A stretch of DNA of 64,000 nucleotides from Streptococcus mitis. GTDB lineage: Bacteria > Bacillota > Bacilli > Lactobacillales > Streptococcaceae. The DNA lies in contig NZ_WIJP01000002.1 in the NCBI RefSeq assembly GCF_009496155.1, positions 124,001 through 188,000 of the forward strand. Direction: 5' to 3'. Every line of letters starts with the position of its first letter. The first letter of the stretch is position 1. The notes below the pieces were generated by a model. That model worked only from the letters and a program-made list of their open reading frames with translations, had not been told where the DNA came from and ran no database searches. Both the position numbers and the translations under genes were made by a program. This document shows, piece after piece, positions 26,740-38,388 of this stretch.

Positions 26740-27419
26740 AGACGTTTAATGTAAGACTCGCCAGACTCGGTGTGATTCTTAAGCCAGTTTTCCTCAGCTT
26801 CAACTCGTTTGAGGTAATTTGGCACAAAATCATGTAAGGAGGCTGCTTCCTTGTCCCAAGCCAAAAGAGCAAGATTGGCTGCATTAGGCAAGGTTTCTTT
26901 GAAATTAGTCCTTGGCAAGTGTTCTTGAATCTGCTCCACAAAAGGGAAAACCTCTCCGACAAAGGTAACCTGACTAGCACCCTTGATTAACTCAATCACT
27001 CGCTCAAAGGGTAAGTGCGCTTCTGGCATGACAGGTTTAGCATTTTCATAAAATCCTGCATAAACATTGTTGCGACGCGCATCCATCAAAGGGACGAACA
27101 AGCCTTCTTGTTGGTAGGGCACCAGAGCCAAGAGGCTAGACATACCAACTAACTCAATGTTCAGAGTATGAGCCAGCGTCTTGGCAGTGGCTACCGCAAT
27201 TCGCAAACCTGTGTAGCTACCTGGCCCCTCTGCCACCACGATTCGATTCAAGTCCTTGGGTGTCCAATCCAAACTTGCCATCAAAAAATCGATGGCAGGC
27301 ATGAGGGTAATACTGTGATTTTTCTTGATGTTAATAGTCGTCTCGGCAAGAACCTGCTTGTCCTCTAAAATAGCTAGAGAAAGAGCCTTGCTGGACGTAT
27401 CAAAAGCTAATACTTTCAT
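26736..27419 (-). CDS. tsaB: tRNA t6A dimerisation protein
   Basis: A 227-residue TsaB. FDTSSKALSLAI at the N-terminus, then EGPGSYTGLRI and GMSSLLAL are family hallmarks. It is a non-catalytic ASKHA protein that forms a heterodimer with TsaD. It is the first gene of the operon; the upstream region to 27567 holds its promoter and that of the divergent cib operon. Confidence 0.94.
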   Translation of the reverse strand: MKVLAFDTSSKALSLAILEDKQVLAETTINIKKNHSITLMPAIDFLMASLDWTPKDLNRIVVAEGPGSYTGLRIAVATAKTLAHTLNIELVGMSSLLALVPYQQEGLFVPLMDARRNNVYAGFYENAKPVMPEAHLPFERVIELIKGASQVTFVGEVFPFVEQIQEHLPRTNFKETLPNAANLALLAWDKEAASLHDFVPNYLKRVEAEENWLKNHTESGESYIKRL

Positions 27420-27567
27420 AACACATTCCTATCTTTTGGTCTGCTTACTATTATACTACAAAAGCTGGCACATGGGAATTTTCTTTATCCCCAAACAAAA
27501 TGCCTATACTTAAACAAAAAATAATTCGCAAATAAAATTAAAAAAATGCTCACTTTTTCTTTTACTT

Positions 27568-27575
27568 TACGAATA
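27568..27575 (+). promoter_or_regulatory. cin-box (ComX/SigX promoter) of cibABC
   Basis: TACGAATA, the exact combox recognised by the competence sigma factor ComX, lies 33 bases before the first cib ATG. No sigma-A -35 box is present at the right distance. Expression should therefore occur only in the late competence window. Confidence 0.9.
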
Positions 27576-27608
27576 TAAAAGTGAACAAGAAAAAAGGAGG
27601 AAAGTTCA

Positions 27609-27794
27609 ATGACAAATTTTGACGTTCTTGACAATCAATTTTTATCCCTATCTGAAAATGAATTATCAGATATTGATGGCGGTCTCGCTCCCTTGATTAT
27701 CTTTGGAGTAGCAGTATCTTGGAAAGCTATTGCAGGTGGAACAGCACTTGTAGGTTCTGGTTTGGCAGCTGGTTATTTTTTAGGAGGAGATTAA
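27609..27794 (+). CDS. cibA: Competence-induced bacteriocin subunit A
   Basis: A 61-residue class IIb bacteriocin precursor. Leader LSENELSDIDGG ends at residues 24-25; the mature part is hydrophobic with GxxxG-like spacing (ending LAAGYFLGGD). A perfect AAGGAGGAAAG site precedes the ATG. With CibB it forms the two-peptide bacteriocin that competent pneumococci use to kill non-competent siblings (allolysis). The cin-box upstream gives competence control. Export is by the ComAB or BlpAB transporter, which is not in this window. Confidence 0.9.
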   Translation: MTNFDVLDNQFLSLSENELSDIDGGLAPLIIFGVAVSWKAIAGGTALVGSGLAAGYFLGGD

Positions 27795-27795
27795 T

Positions 27796-27948
27796 ATGAT
27801 GAAAGGTTTGAACAACTATCGTGAAATTACTAATAAGGAATTGCAAGAAATCAAGGGTGGTTTTGGTGTAGGTGTTGGTATCGCTTTATTTATGGCAGCT
27901 TATACCATTGGGAAAGATCTCCGTAAAAAGTTTGGTAAGTCATGCTAG
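27796..27948 (+). CDS. cibB: Competence-induced bacteriocin subunit B
   Basis: A 50-residue peptide starting one base after the cibA stop, with GGAGGAG inside the cibA end as ribosome site. Leader TNKELQEIKGG is cut after Gly-Gly (residues 20-21), leaving a mature peptide with a GxGxG core (FGVGVGIALFMAAYTIG) and a basic tail ending in Cys. Partner of CibA. Two ATGs stand in tandem at the start. Its end overlaps cibC by 7 bases. Confidence 0.88.
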   Translation: MMKGLNNYREITNKELQEIKGGFGVGVGIALFMAAYTIGKDLRKKFGKSC

Positions 27949-28118
27949 ATAAAAGACACATTTTTAGAAGGATAAATTTTATCTTCTTCATCTCTTACAG
28001 TTTTCTCAACATTCTCAATGATTTAAACATTACTACTATCCCTTTACCAATTGATTTATCTGTTTGTATTGTTTTATTTTTATGCTTCAACTCTATTTTT
28101 GAACAGAAGAATCATTAA
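27942..28118 (+). CDS. cibC: Competence-induced bacteriocin immunity protein
   Basis: A 58-residue protein with two hydrophobic segments (about 12-27 and 37-52), the size and look of CibC, which protects competent cells from their own CibAB. It begins inside the end of cibB, so translation is coupled. A 10-bp terminator follows at 28177-28202. It is assigned from position, size and membrane topology. Confidence 0.8.
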   Translation: MLDKRHIFRRINFIFFISYSFLNILNDLNITTIPLPIDLSVCIVLFLCFNSIFEQKNH

Positions 28119-28176
28119 CACAAAACTAATAAGCTCTGAAAATTCCATTGTCATGTCATTTTAGAAAAATGCAAAA

Positions 28177-28202
28177 CCGCCTCATCTTGATAGATGGGGT
28201 GG
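28177..28202. terminator. Two-way terminator between cibC and the small membrane gene
   Basis: CCGCCTCATC, loop TTGATA and GATGGGGTGG form a 10-bp stem with G-T pairs. On the plus strand AATTTTCTTTT follows; on the minus strand TTTTGCATTTTT follows. Confidence 0.8.
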
Positions 28203-28249
28203 AATTTTCTTTTCCCCTAAACAAAAATGCCCCAGCATGAGCAGGGCAT

Positions 28250-28465
28250 CTAAGCATTTAATCCAAAGAAAAATACAAACCAAACGACATAGGTTACAAG
28301 GAGGAGAAAAAGCGAATAGAGAGTCACAAAGGTAATCTTCCACAAGAACTTGCTTTGTCGTCGTTCCAGTTTGGCAAATAGAAGATTCCCTCCATAAACA
28401 CAAGCAACAAAAACGATAAAAGCTAGCAAACGAACTCCGATAGCAAAAGCAAATAAGTCATACAT
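28250..28465 (-). CDS. Small conserved membrane protein
   Basis: A 71-residue protein with two long hydrophobic segments (about 5-26 and 45-69) separated by a basic loop (KLERRQSKFLWK). A GGAGGTTCC site precedes the ATG. It is present at this position next to cibABC in pneumococcal genomes and has no assigned role. The next 230 bases (28466-28697) contain no gene that I can see, only AT-rich sequence. Confidence 0.7.
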   Translation of the reverse strand: MYDLFAFAIGVRLLAFIVFVACVYGGNLLFAKLERRQSKFLWKITFVTLYSLFLLLVTYVVWFVFFFGLNA

Positions 28466-28697
28466 AGGGAACCTCCTTAGTTTAAAATTATCTTAATAAG
28501 TAAAGTGAAATATTGCATAAGTATCCATTTTTAATATCGCAAATATATTTTTTAAAGACATAAACACATCTACAAGCGCCTATAAACAGAAACCTTAAAA
28601 GATAAGTTAAAACTTATAAAATAAGATTCTGTTCATAGACACCAATACTCATATCAACACTTTTACGTAACAACTCATATTTTACAAAAACTTGGTC

Positions 28698-29276
28698 TTA
28701 TACGAATCTAGAAAATAGAACCACAGCTGCTCTTGCATATGCTCCTTTAGTTGTATTCCAAGCATTATTTGCTACAATAGGAGATAATCTTGTTAGGAAT
28801 GCGGCATTGCAACTTCTATTATCTGCTAAAAATCCCTTAAAACACTTATCATGATAGAAACAAGCCATATCTAAATCATCAATAGCTGGAATAGAATATC
28901 CATTATTTCCATAACCACAATAATTACCATAAGAGCCTATAGAAAAAAGAGAGCGATCCATTCTAGCCAAAGCAGTTGACTCTCCGTTAGTCTCTATATC
29001 CGTTACGATTTCGTTTAAAACACGCCCTACCTCCAAAGCTTCATTATCTAAACCAAGCTCCTCTGCTTTATCTAATCTAACTACAGGGAAACCATGTTCA
29101 TTCAATTCGGTAACTTTATCCAATTCAGATAACCAAGAATATTCTACTCTGTGATTAGACTCTAGTGCTGAAGCAGAACTATAAATAGCAAATAAAGTCG
29201 TAGTAAAAAAAGCCAAAACAATCAAAATAAAACTAAACTTATGTTTCATCGTAGAATACTTTCTTATTGAGTTCAT
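28698..29276 (-). CDS. Secreted phospholipase A2-like protein
   Basis: 192 residues from ATG 29276; an ATG at 29249 gives a more standard signal peptide (KHKFSFILIVLAFFTTTLFA, cut near ASA-LE). Neither start has a strong ribosome site. After a charged, helical pro-region (about 40-110) comes a PLA2 core: calcium loop YGNYCGYGNNG (116-126) and the active-site helix ACFYHDKC (138-145), with the His-Asp pair at 142-143. Cys 120, 139, 145 and 156 could form disulfides. It would hydrolyse phospholipids outside the cell, as secreted PLA2 toxins do, for example SlaA of S. pyogenes. A cre site overlaps its promoter. Confidence 0.8.
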   Translation of the reverse strand: MNSIRKYSTMKHKFSFILIVLAFFTTTLFAIYSSASALESNHRVEYSWLSELDKVTELNEHGFPVVRLDKAEELGLDNEALEVGRVLNEIVTDIETNGESTALARMDRSLFSIGSYGNYCGYGNNGYSIPAIDDLDMACFYHDKCFKGFLADNRSCNAAFLTRLSPIVANNAWNTTKGAYARAAVVLFSRFV

Positions 29277-29384
29277 ACTATCAAATACATCAATAGTATC
29301 TATAAGTTAAAAATAATGACAATAGCACTAAACAATATAGTTTCCGAATTATTTCCTTTCCAGCTTAGACTATTTCTTTCTATT

Positions 29385-29422
29385 ATTATAGCATATACTT
29401 TTCGAGGTTGCAAGCGCTTACC
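29385..29422 (-). promoter_or_regulatory. Promoter with cre-like site for the phospholipase-like gene
   Basis: On the minus strand TTGCAA (29413-29408), a 17-base spacer and TATAAT (29390-29385) form the promoter, about 110 bases before the gene. GGTAAGCGCTTGCA (29422-29409) matches the cre consensus except for the first base and overlaps the -35 box. The arrangement equals that at 11608-11645. Confidence 0.7.
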
Positions 29423-29593
29423 AAAGGACTCTATGACTTTCTCGTTTCCGTCTTTTACTAATTTTTCATTTTATGTTATAATTGAAACAATTGTAACGAA
29501 TCAAGGTCAATCTAGACACAAAATGGAATGAAATCAAGCAAATCTCTGCTAAAAGTTTGGAATAAGCTGACCTGTAAAATAGAAAGGAACTAT

Positions 29594-29827
29594 ATGATTT
29601 ACAAAGTTTTTTATCAAGAAACAAAAGAACGTAGCCCACGTCGTGAAACAACACGCGCACTTTACCTAGACATCGATGCCAGCTCAGAACTTGAGGGCCG
29701 TATCGCTGCTCGCCAACTTGTCGAAGAAAATCGCCCAGAGTACAATATCGAGTATATCGAACTCTTGTCTGACAAATTGCTAGATTACGAAAAAGAAACT
29801 GGCGCCTTCGAAATCACGGAGTTCTAA
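29594..29827 (+). CDS. rpoY: RNA polymerase epsilon subunit
   Basis: A 77-residue protein from ATG 29594, preceded by AGAAAGGAACT. The [17 protein letters not shown] start and the acidic end are those of the Firmicutes-specific RNA polymerase epsilon subunit (RpoY, DUF1447). It is co-transcribed with the RNase J1 gene, which starts one base after its stop, the conserved order in streptococci and bacilli. Confidence 0.93.
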   Translation: MIYKVFYQETKERSPRRETTRALYLDIDASSELEGRIAARQLVEENRPEYNIEYIELLSDKLLDYEKETGAFEITEF

Positions 29828-29828
29828 T

Positions 29829-31508
29829 ATGGTCTATACTCTTAAACCTGAAGAAGTCGGTGTTTTTGCCATCGGTGGTCTGGGAGAAATCGGGAAAAAC
29901 ACTTACGGAATTGAATACCAAGATGAGATTATCATCGTCGATGCTGGGATTAAATTCCCAGAAGATGACTTGCTTGGTATCGACTATGTCATTCCTGATT
30001 ACTCATACATCGTGGACAATATCGACCGCGTCAAGGCTGTCTTAATCACACACGGACACGAGGACCACATTGGTGGAATTCCATTCCTGCTCAAGCAAGC
30101 AAATGTCCCTATCTATGCTGGACCACTTGCCTTGGCTTTGATCCGTGGGAAGCTCGAAGAACACGGCCTCTTGCGCAACGCTAAACTTTACGAAATCAAC
30201 CACAACACTGAGTTGACCTTTAAAAATCTCAAGGCAACTTTCTTTAGAACGACTCACTCTATTCCAGAGCCTTTGGGGATTGTCATTCATACTCCTCAAG
30301 GGAAAATTGTCTGTACGGGTGACTTCAAGTTTGACTTAACACCAGTTGGTGAACCTGCGGACTTGCACCGTATGGCAGCTCTTGGTGAAGAAGGTGTCCT
30401 CTGTCTCCTGTCTGACTCAACAAATGCGGAAGTGCCAACCTTTACCAACTCTGAAAAAGTCGTTGGCCAGTCCATCATGAAGATTATCCAAGGCATAGAG
30501 GGACGTATCATCTTTGCATCCTTTGCCTCAAATATCTTCCGTCTCCAACAAGCAACAGAGGCTGCTGTTAAGACTGGGCGTAAGATTGCGGTCTTTGGTC
30601 GTTCGATGGAAAAGGCCATTGTCAACGGAATCGATCTTGGCTACATCAAAGCTCCTAAGGGAACCTTTATCGAGCCAAATGAAATCAAAGACTACCCTGC
30701 AGGAGAAATTCTGATCCTCTGTACAGGTAGTCAGGGTGAACCTATGGCTGCCCTCTCTCGTATCGCCAACGGAACCCACCGTCAGGTGCAACTCCAACCA
30801 GGCGATACGGTCATCTTCTCTTCAAGCCCAATCCCTGGAAACACTACTAGCGTCAACAAGCTGATTAACATCATTTCAGAAGCTGGTGTCGAAGTTATCC
30901 ACGGTAAGGTTAACAATATCCATACATCTGGACACGGTGGCCAGCAAGAGCAAAAACTCATGCTCCGCTTGATTAAGCCAAAATACTTCATGCCTGTCCA
31001 CGGTGAATACCGCATGCAAAAAGTCCACGCTGGACTAGCAGTGGATACTGGTGTTGAGAAGGACAATATCTTTATCATGAGCAATGGTGATGTGCTTGCC
31101 CTTACTGCAGATTCTGCTCGTATAGCAGGTCACTTCAACGCCCAAGACATCTATGTCGATGGAAATCGTATCGGTGAAATCGGTGCTGCTGTCCTCAAAG
31201 ATCGTCGTGATCTATCTGAAGACGGTGTCGTTCTAGCAGTCGCAACTGTTGACTTCAAGTCACAGATGATTCTATCTGGTCCAGACATCCTCAGCCGAGG
31301 CTTTGTCTACATGAGAGAGTCTGGCGACTTGATTCGCCAAAGCCAGCGCATCCTTTTCAATGCCATTCGTATCGCACTGAAAAACAAGGACGCTAGCGTG
31401 CAATCTGTCAATGGTGCCATTGTCAACGCAATTCGCCCCTTCCTCTATGAAAATACAGAACGTGAACCGATTATCATCCCGATGATCCTCACACCCGATG
31501 AAGAATAA
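29829..31508 (+). CDS. rnjA: Ribonuclease J1
   Basis: A 559-residue metallo-beta-lactamase/beta-CASP ribonuclease. The zinc motif HGHEDH (residues 75-80) and a later HTSGHGG in the beta-CASP domain are intact. RNase J1 has 5'-3' exonuclease and endonuclease activity and is central to mRNA turnover and rRNA maturation in Gram-positive bacteria. It ends at a two-way terminator shared with mnmG. Confidence 0.96.
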   Translation: MVYTLKPEEVGVFAIGGLGEIGKNTYGIEYQDEIIIVDAGIKFPEDDLLGIDYVIPDYSYIVDNIDRVKAVLITHGHEDHIGGIPFLLKQANVPIYAGPLALALIRGKLEEHGLLRNAKLYEINHNTELTFKNLKATFFRTTHSIPEPLGIVIHTPQGKIVCTGDFKFDLTPVGEPADLHRMAALGEEGVLCLLSDSTNAEVPTFTNSEKVVGQSIMKIIQGIEGRIIFASFASNIFRLQQATEAAVKTGRKIAVFGRSMEKAIVNGIDLGYIKAPKGTFIEPNEIKDYPAGEILILCTGSQGEPMAALSRIANGTHRQVQLQPGDTVIFSSSPIPGNTTSVNKLINIISEAGVEVIHGKVNNIHTSGHGGQQEQKLMLRLIKPKYFMPVHGEYRMQKVHAGLAVDTGVEKDNIFIMSNGDVLALTADSARIAGHFNAQDIYVDGNRIGEIGAAVLKDRRDLSEDGVVLAVATVDFKSQMILSGPDILSRGFVYMRESGDLIRQSQRILFNAIRIALKNKDASVQSVNGAIVNAIRPFLYENTEREPIIIPMILTPDEE

Positions 31509-31513
31509 ATAAT

Positions 31514-31544
31514 AAAACAGCCCCGATTTTTCGGAGCTGTTTTT
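31514..31544. terminator. Two-way terminator between rnjA and mnmG
   Basis: AAAACAGC...GCTGTTTT with an inner CCGA/TCGG pairing around TTTT, with T or A runs on both sides. Confidence 0.9.
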
Positions 31545-31546
31545 CT

Positions 31547-33460
31547 CTATGCTTTCTTTTCTTGATTTTTAGAAATACTACGATTTTTACCTTCAAGATA
31601 CACCATCAAAATAGAAATATCTGCTGGGTTTACTCCCGAAATACGGCTGGCTTGGCCGATGGTTTCTGGATTGATGAGTTTGAACTTCTGACGGGCTTCG
31701 GTTGCGATAGAGTCAATGTCATCCCAGTCAATATTGGCTGGAATGCGTTTTTCTTCCATGCGTTTCATCTTGGCAACCTGATCCATGGCTTTGGAAATAT
31801 AGCCTTCGTACTTGATTTCTGTTTCAATCAATTCAATAATCTTGTCATCCAATTCCTCTGCAGCTGGTCCGATAAAGGCCACCACATCTTGGTAAGAAAC
31901 TTCTGGGCGACGAAGGAATTCCTTGGCTGTCACTGCATCTGTCAACGGCTTGAAGCCCATCTCCTCAACCTTGGCATTGGTTTCCTTGACTGGCTTGAGT
32001 TTGATGCTGTCTAGTCGCTTCATCTCATTGTCAAATTGATTTTTCTTGATTTCAAAACGAGCCCAGCGTTCATCGTCAACAAGCCCAATCTCACGTCCCA
32101 TCTCAGTCAAACGCATATCAGCATTGTCATGACGGAGGATAAGACGGTATTCAGCACGGCTGGTCAAGAGGCGGTATGGTTCAATAGTTCCCTTGGTCAC
32201 CAAATCGTCAATCATGACCCCGATATAACCGTCACTGCGCTTCAAAATCAACTCAGGCTTGCCTTGAACTTTCAGAGTGGCGTTAATGCCCGCGATAATC
32301 CCTTGGCCAGCAGCTTCTTCGTATCCTGACGTTCCATTTGTCTGACCAGCAGTGAAAAGACCTGAGATTTTCTTGGTTTCCAGAGTTGCACGCAACTGAT
32401 GAGGCAAGATCATATCATACTCGATGGCATAACCTGTCCGCATCATCTCTGCATTTTCCAAACCTTTGATGGAATGAACCAAGTCACGCTGGACATCCTC
32501 AGGTAGACTGGTTGAGAGGCCTTGGACATAGACTTCCTCTGTATTGCGCCCTTCTGGCTCAAGGAAGAGTTGGTGACGTTCCTTGTCCGCAAAGCGCACA
32601 ATCTTGTCTTCAATCGACGGACAGTAACGAGGTCCCACTCCCTTTACCACACCTGTAAACATAGGCGCACGGTGGAGGTTGTTTTGGATAATCTCATGAC
32701 TTGTACCGTTGGTGTAGGTCAACCAGCATGGCACTTGGTCCTTTACATAGTCCTCATCACGTGAAGTATATGAGAAGTGATTTGGCGCTTCGTCTCCTGG
32801 CTGAATCTCTGTCACGTCGTAGTTGATTGAAGAAGCCTTGACACGTGGAGGGGTTCCTGTCTTGAAACGACCGATTTCGAGGCCCAGTTCCTTGAGATTG
32901 TCAGCAAGGTTAATAGAAGCTAGGCTGTGATTAGGACCTGACGAGTACTTGAGGTCTCCGATGATGATTTCCCCACGGAGGGCAGTCCCTGTCGTCACGA
33001 TAACGGCTTTAGCAGCATATTCTTGATGGGTCGCTGTACGCACACCAACAACTTTACCGTCTTCAACCAAAATCTCATCAATCATGGTCTGACGAAGGGT
33101 CAGATTTTCTTGATTTTCAACCGTCTTGCGCATTTCCTTAGAGTAAAGCTCCTTGTCAGCCTGCGCACGAAGGGCACGAACGGCAGGACCCTTCCCTGTG
33201 TTGAGCATCTTCATCTGGATGTAAGTCTTGTCAATAGTTTTGGCCATCTCGCCACCGAGGGCATCGACTTCACGCACGACAATTCCCTTGGCAGAACCAC
33301 CGATAGAGGGGTTACAAGGCATGAAAGCCAGCATTTCAATGTTGATGGTCGCAAGTAAGACCTTACAACCCATACGACTAGCAGCTAGGGATGCTTCTAC
33401 CCCAGCGTGTCCCGCACCGATTACAATAATATCGTATTCTTCAGTAAAATTATATGTCAT
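31547..33460 (-). CDS. mnmG: tRNA uridine-5-carboxymethylaminomethyl modification enzyme
   Basis: A 637-residue FAD protein. The dinucleotide loop [10 protein letters not shown] (about 16-25) and the GidA signatures [11 protein letters not shown] and [21 protein letters not shown] are clear. With MnmE it forms the cmnm5 group on wobble U34 of several tRNAs. It overlaps the downstream end of the NUDIX gene at 33450 by 11 bases, so these genes and mnmA lie in the same direction and may be partly co-transcribed. Confidence 0.96.
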   Translation of the reverse strand: MTYNFTEEYDIIVIGAGHAGVEASLAASRMGCKVLLATINIEMLAFMPCNPSIGGSAKGIVVREVDALGGEMAKTIDKTYIQMKMLNTGKGPAVRALRAQADKELYSKEMRKTVENQENLTLRQTMIDEILVEDGKVVGVRTATHQEYAAKAVIVTTGTALRGEIIIGDLKYSSGPNHSLASINLADNLKELGLEIGRFKTGTPPRVKASSINYDVTEIQPGDEAPNHFSYTSRDEDYVKDQVPCWLTYTNGTSHEIIQNNLHRAPMFTGVVKGVGPRYCPSIEDKIVRFADKERHQLFLEPEGRNTEEVYVQGLSTSLPEDVQRDLVHSIKGLENAEMMRTGYAIEYDMILPHQLRATLETKKISGLFTAGQTNGTSGYEEAAGQGIIAGINATLKVQGKPELILKRSDGYIGVMIDDLVTKGTIEPYRLLTSRAEYRLILRHDNADMRLTEMGREIGLVDDERWARFEIKKNQFDNEMKRLDSIKLKPVKETNAKVEEMGFKPLTDAVTAKEFLRRPEVSYQDVVAFIGPAAEELDDKIIELIETEIKYEGYISKAMDQVAKMKRMEEKRIPANIDWDDIDSIATEARQKFKLINPETIGQASRISGVNPADISILMVYLEGKNRSISKNQEKKA

Positions 33461-33878
33461 TTTTTAACCTTTCAAAAATTTCTCGCAAATAAGGAACTAA
33501 CTTCTCCTCCTCTAGAGCTTGAGCCATAGTAACCCATTTAAAGTGCGTATGCTCTTCAGAATCTAATCTGATAATTGGCTTCTCCCCAACCCACTCTGCT
33601 TTATAAACTAAGCGAGTAAAGACAGTATCCTTAGAGGTATCCAGTTGACTATCTTCGTGAAGAAGTTTGAGCGAACTGCTATCTAGCCTAACTCCCGCTT
33701 CTTCAATACATTCTCTAAGAACTCCATCTCGCGGAAGTTCACCCTTTTCAACCCCGCCACCAGGAATATCCCAGTAAGTTGGATAAACATTGGGTTGTCC
33801 TCTTTTAATTTCCGAACGCTGAATGAGCAAATATTCATCACCACTATGAACAAGTACATGGGCAATAAGCTTAACCAT
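33450..33878 (-). CDS. NUDIX hydrolase
   Basis: A 142-residue NUDIX protein. The box [20 protein letters not shown] followed by EAG (about 41-63) keeps the catalytic Glu residues. Substrate unknown; house-cleaning of nucleotide derivatives is the common role. It overlaps mnmG by 11 bases and follows another NUDIX gene by 11 bases. Confidence 0.85.
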   Translation of the reverse strand: MVKLIAHVLVHSGDEYLLIQRSEIKRGQPNVYPTYWDIPGGGVEKGELPRDGVLRECIEEAGVRLDSSSLKLLHEDSQLDTSKDTVFTRLVYKAEWVGEKPIIRLDSEEHTHFKWVTMAQALEEEKLVPYLREIFERLKNDI

Positions 33879-33889
33879 CCTTTTCTCTC

Positions 33890-34345
33890 CTATTCCTCAA
33901 GATGAATGTGTCTTAGTTGGCCGTCCCAATCTGGTAAGGCTGTTTTTAAAAAGGCTGGGACTAGTTGGAAATCCTGAAGCTGGTCCAAGTCAATCCACTC
34001 ACAAGGTTGCGTTTTCTCATCTTCCTGCATGGTTAATGGGGCATCTTCAAGCAAGTCTACCAAATAATGAAACTCGATATTGTGATAGGAAACACCGTCC
34101 TGTTCAAAACGATTTTCAACCACAAAAGCTAGCTGCCCAGCTTGGGCTTTGACACCCAGTTCTTCCCTCACTTCACGGACTACCGCGTCTTCCGTGCTTT
34201 CATTGACTTGAATCGCACCGCCGATAGTATAATACTTGCCCTTATTTTTGGTAACTAGAAGCTTGCGATTTTGAAGAATCAAAGCTGTCGCCCGAACACC
34301 AAAAACTGTATTTCCTACTTTTGTCCGAAAGTCTTGTTGAGTCAT
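33890..34345 (-). CDS. NUDIX hydrolase
   Basis: About 151 residues from ATG 34345 (GAAAGGATAGGA upstream); an ATG at 34372 is less likely. The NUDIX box GGAIQVNESTEDAVVREVRE followed by ELG is complete. Second of two adjacent, only distantly similar NUDIX genes upstream of mnmG. Substrate unknown. The 34346-34485 gap holds only AT-rich intergenic sequence. Confidence 0.85.
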   Translation of the reverse strand: MTQQDFRTKVGNTVFGVRATALILQNRKLLVTKNKGKYYTIGGAIQVNESTEDAVVREVREELGVKAQAGQLAFVVENRFEQDGVSYHNIEFHYLVDLLEDAPLTMQEDEKTQPCEWIDLDQLQDFQLVPAFLKTALPDWDGQLRHIHLEE

Positions 34346-34485
34346 TCCTATCCTTTCCATTAAACGACACAAAAACAGTCAAAACTCCAAAGAAGTGCAG
34401 GACAAAAAAGCCTGCAACATCCATGAGCTTTGACCATCATTTCTATTGCTTTTATTATTGTAGCAAATTGAGAAAATTTGTCAAT

Positions 34486-35733
<1,248 letters not shown>

Positions 35734-35755
35734 CTACCAAGCTCTTATCAATCTA

Positions 35756-37147
35756 TCACTTTCTAGCTTCATTTGCTTTCTTAGCGACTGCAATCTGGTA
35801 TTTCACTTGGTCAAATCCTGTACCTCCCAAGGAATTTCGTCTTTGAACAGCAGTTTTAGGTTGTAAGTAGACATAGATATCCTCGGCAATGAGGGAATGA
35901 TAGGTTTGTAATTCCTCCAAAGTCCAATCTTGAATATTTTTAGCAGACTTGATAGAGTCTAGCACTAATCTTCCCACAACCTCATGAGCTTCTCTAAACG
36001 GCAAACCTTTCCCTGCCAAATAATCTGCCAACTCAGTCGCATTTGAAAAGTCCTTCTCTGTAGATTCTTGCATTTTTTCCTTGTTTACCTGCAAGCTAGA
36101 TAACATACCTGCCAACACATCAAGGGAATTTAAAATCGTTTCGACCGTGTCAAACATTCCTTCCTTATCCTCTTGCAAATCCTTATTATAAGCTAAAGGC
36201 AAGGACTTCATGACTGTCAACAGTCCAAACAGATTCCCATAAACTCTACCAGTCTTTCCTCGAATCAACTCAGCCATATCTGGATTTTTCTTTTGTGGCA
36301 TAATAGAGGAACCTGTTGTAAATGTATCTGACAAGGTAATGAATTGGTACTCAAAGCTACACCAATTGATCATTTCTTCACAAAAACGGCTCATATGCAT
36401 CATGAGTATACTGGCATTGGATAGAAATTCTAAGATAAAATCACGGTCACTAACCGCATCCAAAGAATTTGTATAAGGTTGCTTAAACTTCAACAAATCG
36501 CTAGACAATTGGCGATCAATGGGGAAAGTCGTCCCTGCCAAAGCTGCCGCACCTAGAGGGCATAGGTCTGTATGCTTCTGGTTAAATTCAAAACGTTCAC
36601 TGTCTCTTTGAAACATATTGTAGTAAGCCATCAGGTGGTGGGCAAAACTAATAGGCTGGGCATGTTGCAGATGGGTATAGCCCGGCATGATCGTCTCCAC
36701 ATGATTTTCCGCCAAGTCTAATAAAACACCCTTGAGATGAGCCAGTTTATCTAGGACATGACCTAGTTGCTCCTTGAGATACAAGTGCATATCTGTCGCA
36801 ACTTGGTCATTTCGAGAACGAGCCGTATGTAACTTCCCTGCAAGGGGACCAATTTTTTCTGTCAGTAACACTTCCATATTCATATGAATATCTTCGTTTG
36901 AAATATCAAAGTCAAGTTGACCTGCCTCTAGCTCTTCTAAAAGCTCTTTCAAGCCTGCTTGAATCTTTTCTGACTCCTCCAAACTCAAAATGCCTGTCTG
37001 GCCCAACATCTGAACGTGGGCTAAAGAACCAATCACATCAAATTTAGCTAATTTCTGGTCAAAAGATATACTCGCACCAAAGCGCTCTACCCAGTCTTCG
37101 ACAGTACCTTCAAAGCGACCACCCCATAATTTTGTATTCTTAGCCAT
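35756..37147 (-). CDS. argH: Argininosuccinate lyase
   Basis: A 463-residue fumarase/aspartase-superfamily enzyme. The signature [12 protein letters not shown] is intact, with the N-terminal WGGRFEG start. It splits argininosuccinate into arginine and fumarate. It follows argG by 28 bases in an argGH operon. Upstream arginine-synthesis genes (argCJBD) are not in the window, so the pathway may work only from citrulline, as in pneumococcus. Confidence 0.96.
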   Translation of the reverse strand: MAKNTKLWGGRFEGTVEDWVERFGASISFDQKLAKFDVIGSLAHVQMLGQTGILSLEESEKIQAGLKELLEELEAGQLDFDISNEDIHMNMEVLLTEKIGPLAGKLHTARSRNDQVATDMHLYLKEQLGHVLDKLAHLKGVLLDLAENHVETIMPGYTHLQHAQPISFAHHLMAYYNMFQRDSERFEFNQKHTDLCPLGAAALAGTTFPIDRQLSSDLLKFKQPYTNSLDAVSDRDFILEFLSNASILMMHMSRFCEEMINWCSFEYQFITLSDTFTTGSSIMPQKKNPDMAELIRGKTGRVYGNLFGLLTVMKSLPLAYNKDLQEDKEGMFDTVETILNSLDVLAGMLSSLQVNKEKMQESTEKDFSNATELADYLAGKGLPFREAHEVVGRLVLDSIKSAKNIQDWTLEELQTYHSLIAEDIYVYLQPKTAVQRRNSLGGTGFDQVKYQIAVAKKANEARK

Positions 37148-37175
37148 ATCACATCCACCTCTCTATCCAATCGTC

Positions 37176-38372
37176 CTATTTGGCGCTTTTTTGAATCTCA
37201 GAATGAACCTTGGTTGGAAGTCCCCACAACTTAATAAAGCCAACAGCCGCATCTTGGTCAAAGGTATCCGCACTAGTATAAGTCGCCAAATTTTCATCGT
37301 AAAGAGAATTTGGTGATTTCCGAGCTACAACCTGAGCACTCCCTTTATAGAGTTTGACTTTTGCAGTCCCATTGACAACTTTTTGAGTTTCTTTAATATA
37401 AGCAATCAAGGCTTGCGTAGCTGGACTAAACCACAAAGCATTATAAATGAGATTTGATAATTCATTTTCTATAATTGGTTTAAAATGAGCCACTTCTCTC
37501 ACAAGCGTCAAGTCCTCGATTTCCTTATGAGCTGTCAGTAAGGTCACTGCCCCTGGACATTCATAGATTTCTCTTGATTTAATCCCAACCAAACGATTTT
37601 CCACGTGGTCAATCCGGCCGACTCCATGTTTTCCAGCTATTTCATTGAGTTTTTGAATCAAATCTGCCAATTTTAACCCTTCTCCATTGAGGGAAACAGG
37701 GACACCTTCACTAAACTCAATATCAATGTACTCTGGCGTATCTGGAGCTTGCTCTGGAGAAGTTGTGATACCAAAGGCTTCTTCTGGAGCCTGATTCCAT
37801 GGATTTTCCAAAATACCACACTCATTGGCACGTCCCCAAAGATTTTGGTCAACAGAGTAGGGATTGTCAAGGTCAGCAGGAACAGGCACCCCATTTTCCT
37901 TAGCATAGTGAATTTCTTCCTCACGAGACCATTTCCATTCACGAACTGGCGCAATCACTTTTAAATTGGGATCCAAGGCTGCAATCGATACTTCAAAACG
38001 CACTTGGTCATTCCCCTTACCTGTACAACCATGAGCAATTGTAGTCGCTCCTGTCTGATGCGCGATTTCAACCAATTTTTTAGAAATAAGAGGGCGGCTC
38101 AAGGCAGATACCAAGGGATACTTTTGTTCATAATAGGCATGTGACTGAAGAGCCACTAGCACATAATCTGTAGCAAATTCGTCCTTAACATCAATGACAT
38201 AAGATTCGACTGCCCCAACCTTGAGAGCCTTATCATGGATGAAATCTAAGTCTTTCCCTTCACCCACATCCATACAAACTGCAACAACATCATAGTCTTT
38301 CTTCAGCCAGGTAATAGCAACTGATGTGTCCAAACCGCCAGAATAGGCCAAAATTACTTTTTCTTTACTCAT
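37176..38372 (-). CDS. argG: Argininosuccinate synthase
   Basis: 398 residues from ATG 38372 (GAAGGAAAAGAAC upstream); the extended frame overlaps abpA and is not used. The ATP loop AYSGGLDTS and the citrulline/aspartate motifs ([17 protein letters not shown]: [15 protein letters not shown]) are present. Converts citrulline and aspartate to argininosuccinate. It lies 16 bases downstream of abpA, so uptake and synthesis genes share the ArgR/AhrC-controlled promoter. Confidence 0.96.
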   Translation of the reverse strand: MSKEKVILAYSGGLDTSVAITWLKKDYDVVAVCMDVGEGKDLDFIHDKALKVGAVESYVIDVKDEFATDYVLVALQSHAYYEQKYPLVSALSRPLISKKLVEIAHQTGATTIAHGCTGKGNDQVRFEVSIAALDPNLKVIAPVREWKWSREEEIHYAKENGVPVPADLDNPYSVDQNLWGRANECGILENPWNQAPEEAFGITTSPEQAPDTPEYIDIEFSEGVPVSLNGEGLKLADLIQKLNEIAGKHGVGRIDHVENRLVGIKSREIYECPGAVTLLTAHKEIEDLTLVREVAHFKPIIENELSNLIYNALWFSPATQALIAYIKETQKVVNGTAKVKLYKGSAQVVARKSPNSLYDENLATYTSADTFDQDAAVGFIKLWGLPTKVHSEIQKSAK

Positions 38373-38388
38373 GTTCTTTTCCTTCTTT

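Noticed and set aside
29316-29531. A 71-residue plus-strand frame upstream of rpoY
   Set aside because: It overlaps the cre-containing promoter of the minus-strand gene, has no ribosome site, and shows no family pattern.
31562-32014. A plus-strand frame inside mnmG
   Set aside because: Shadow of a highly conserved minus-strand gene with codon bias; no motif or start signal.
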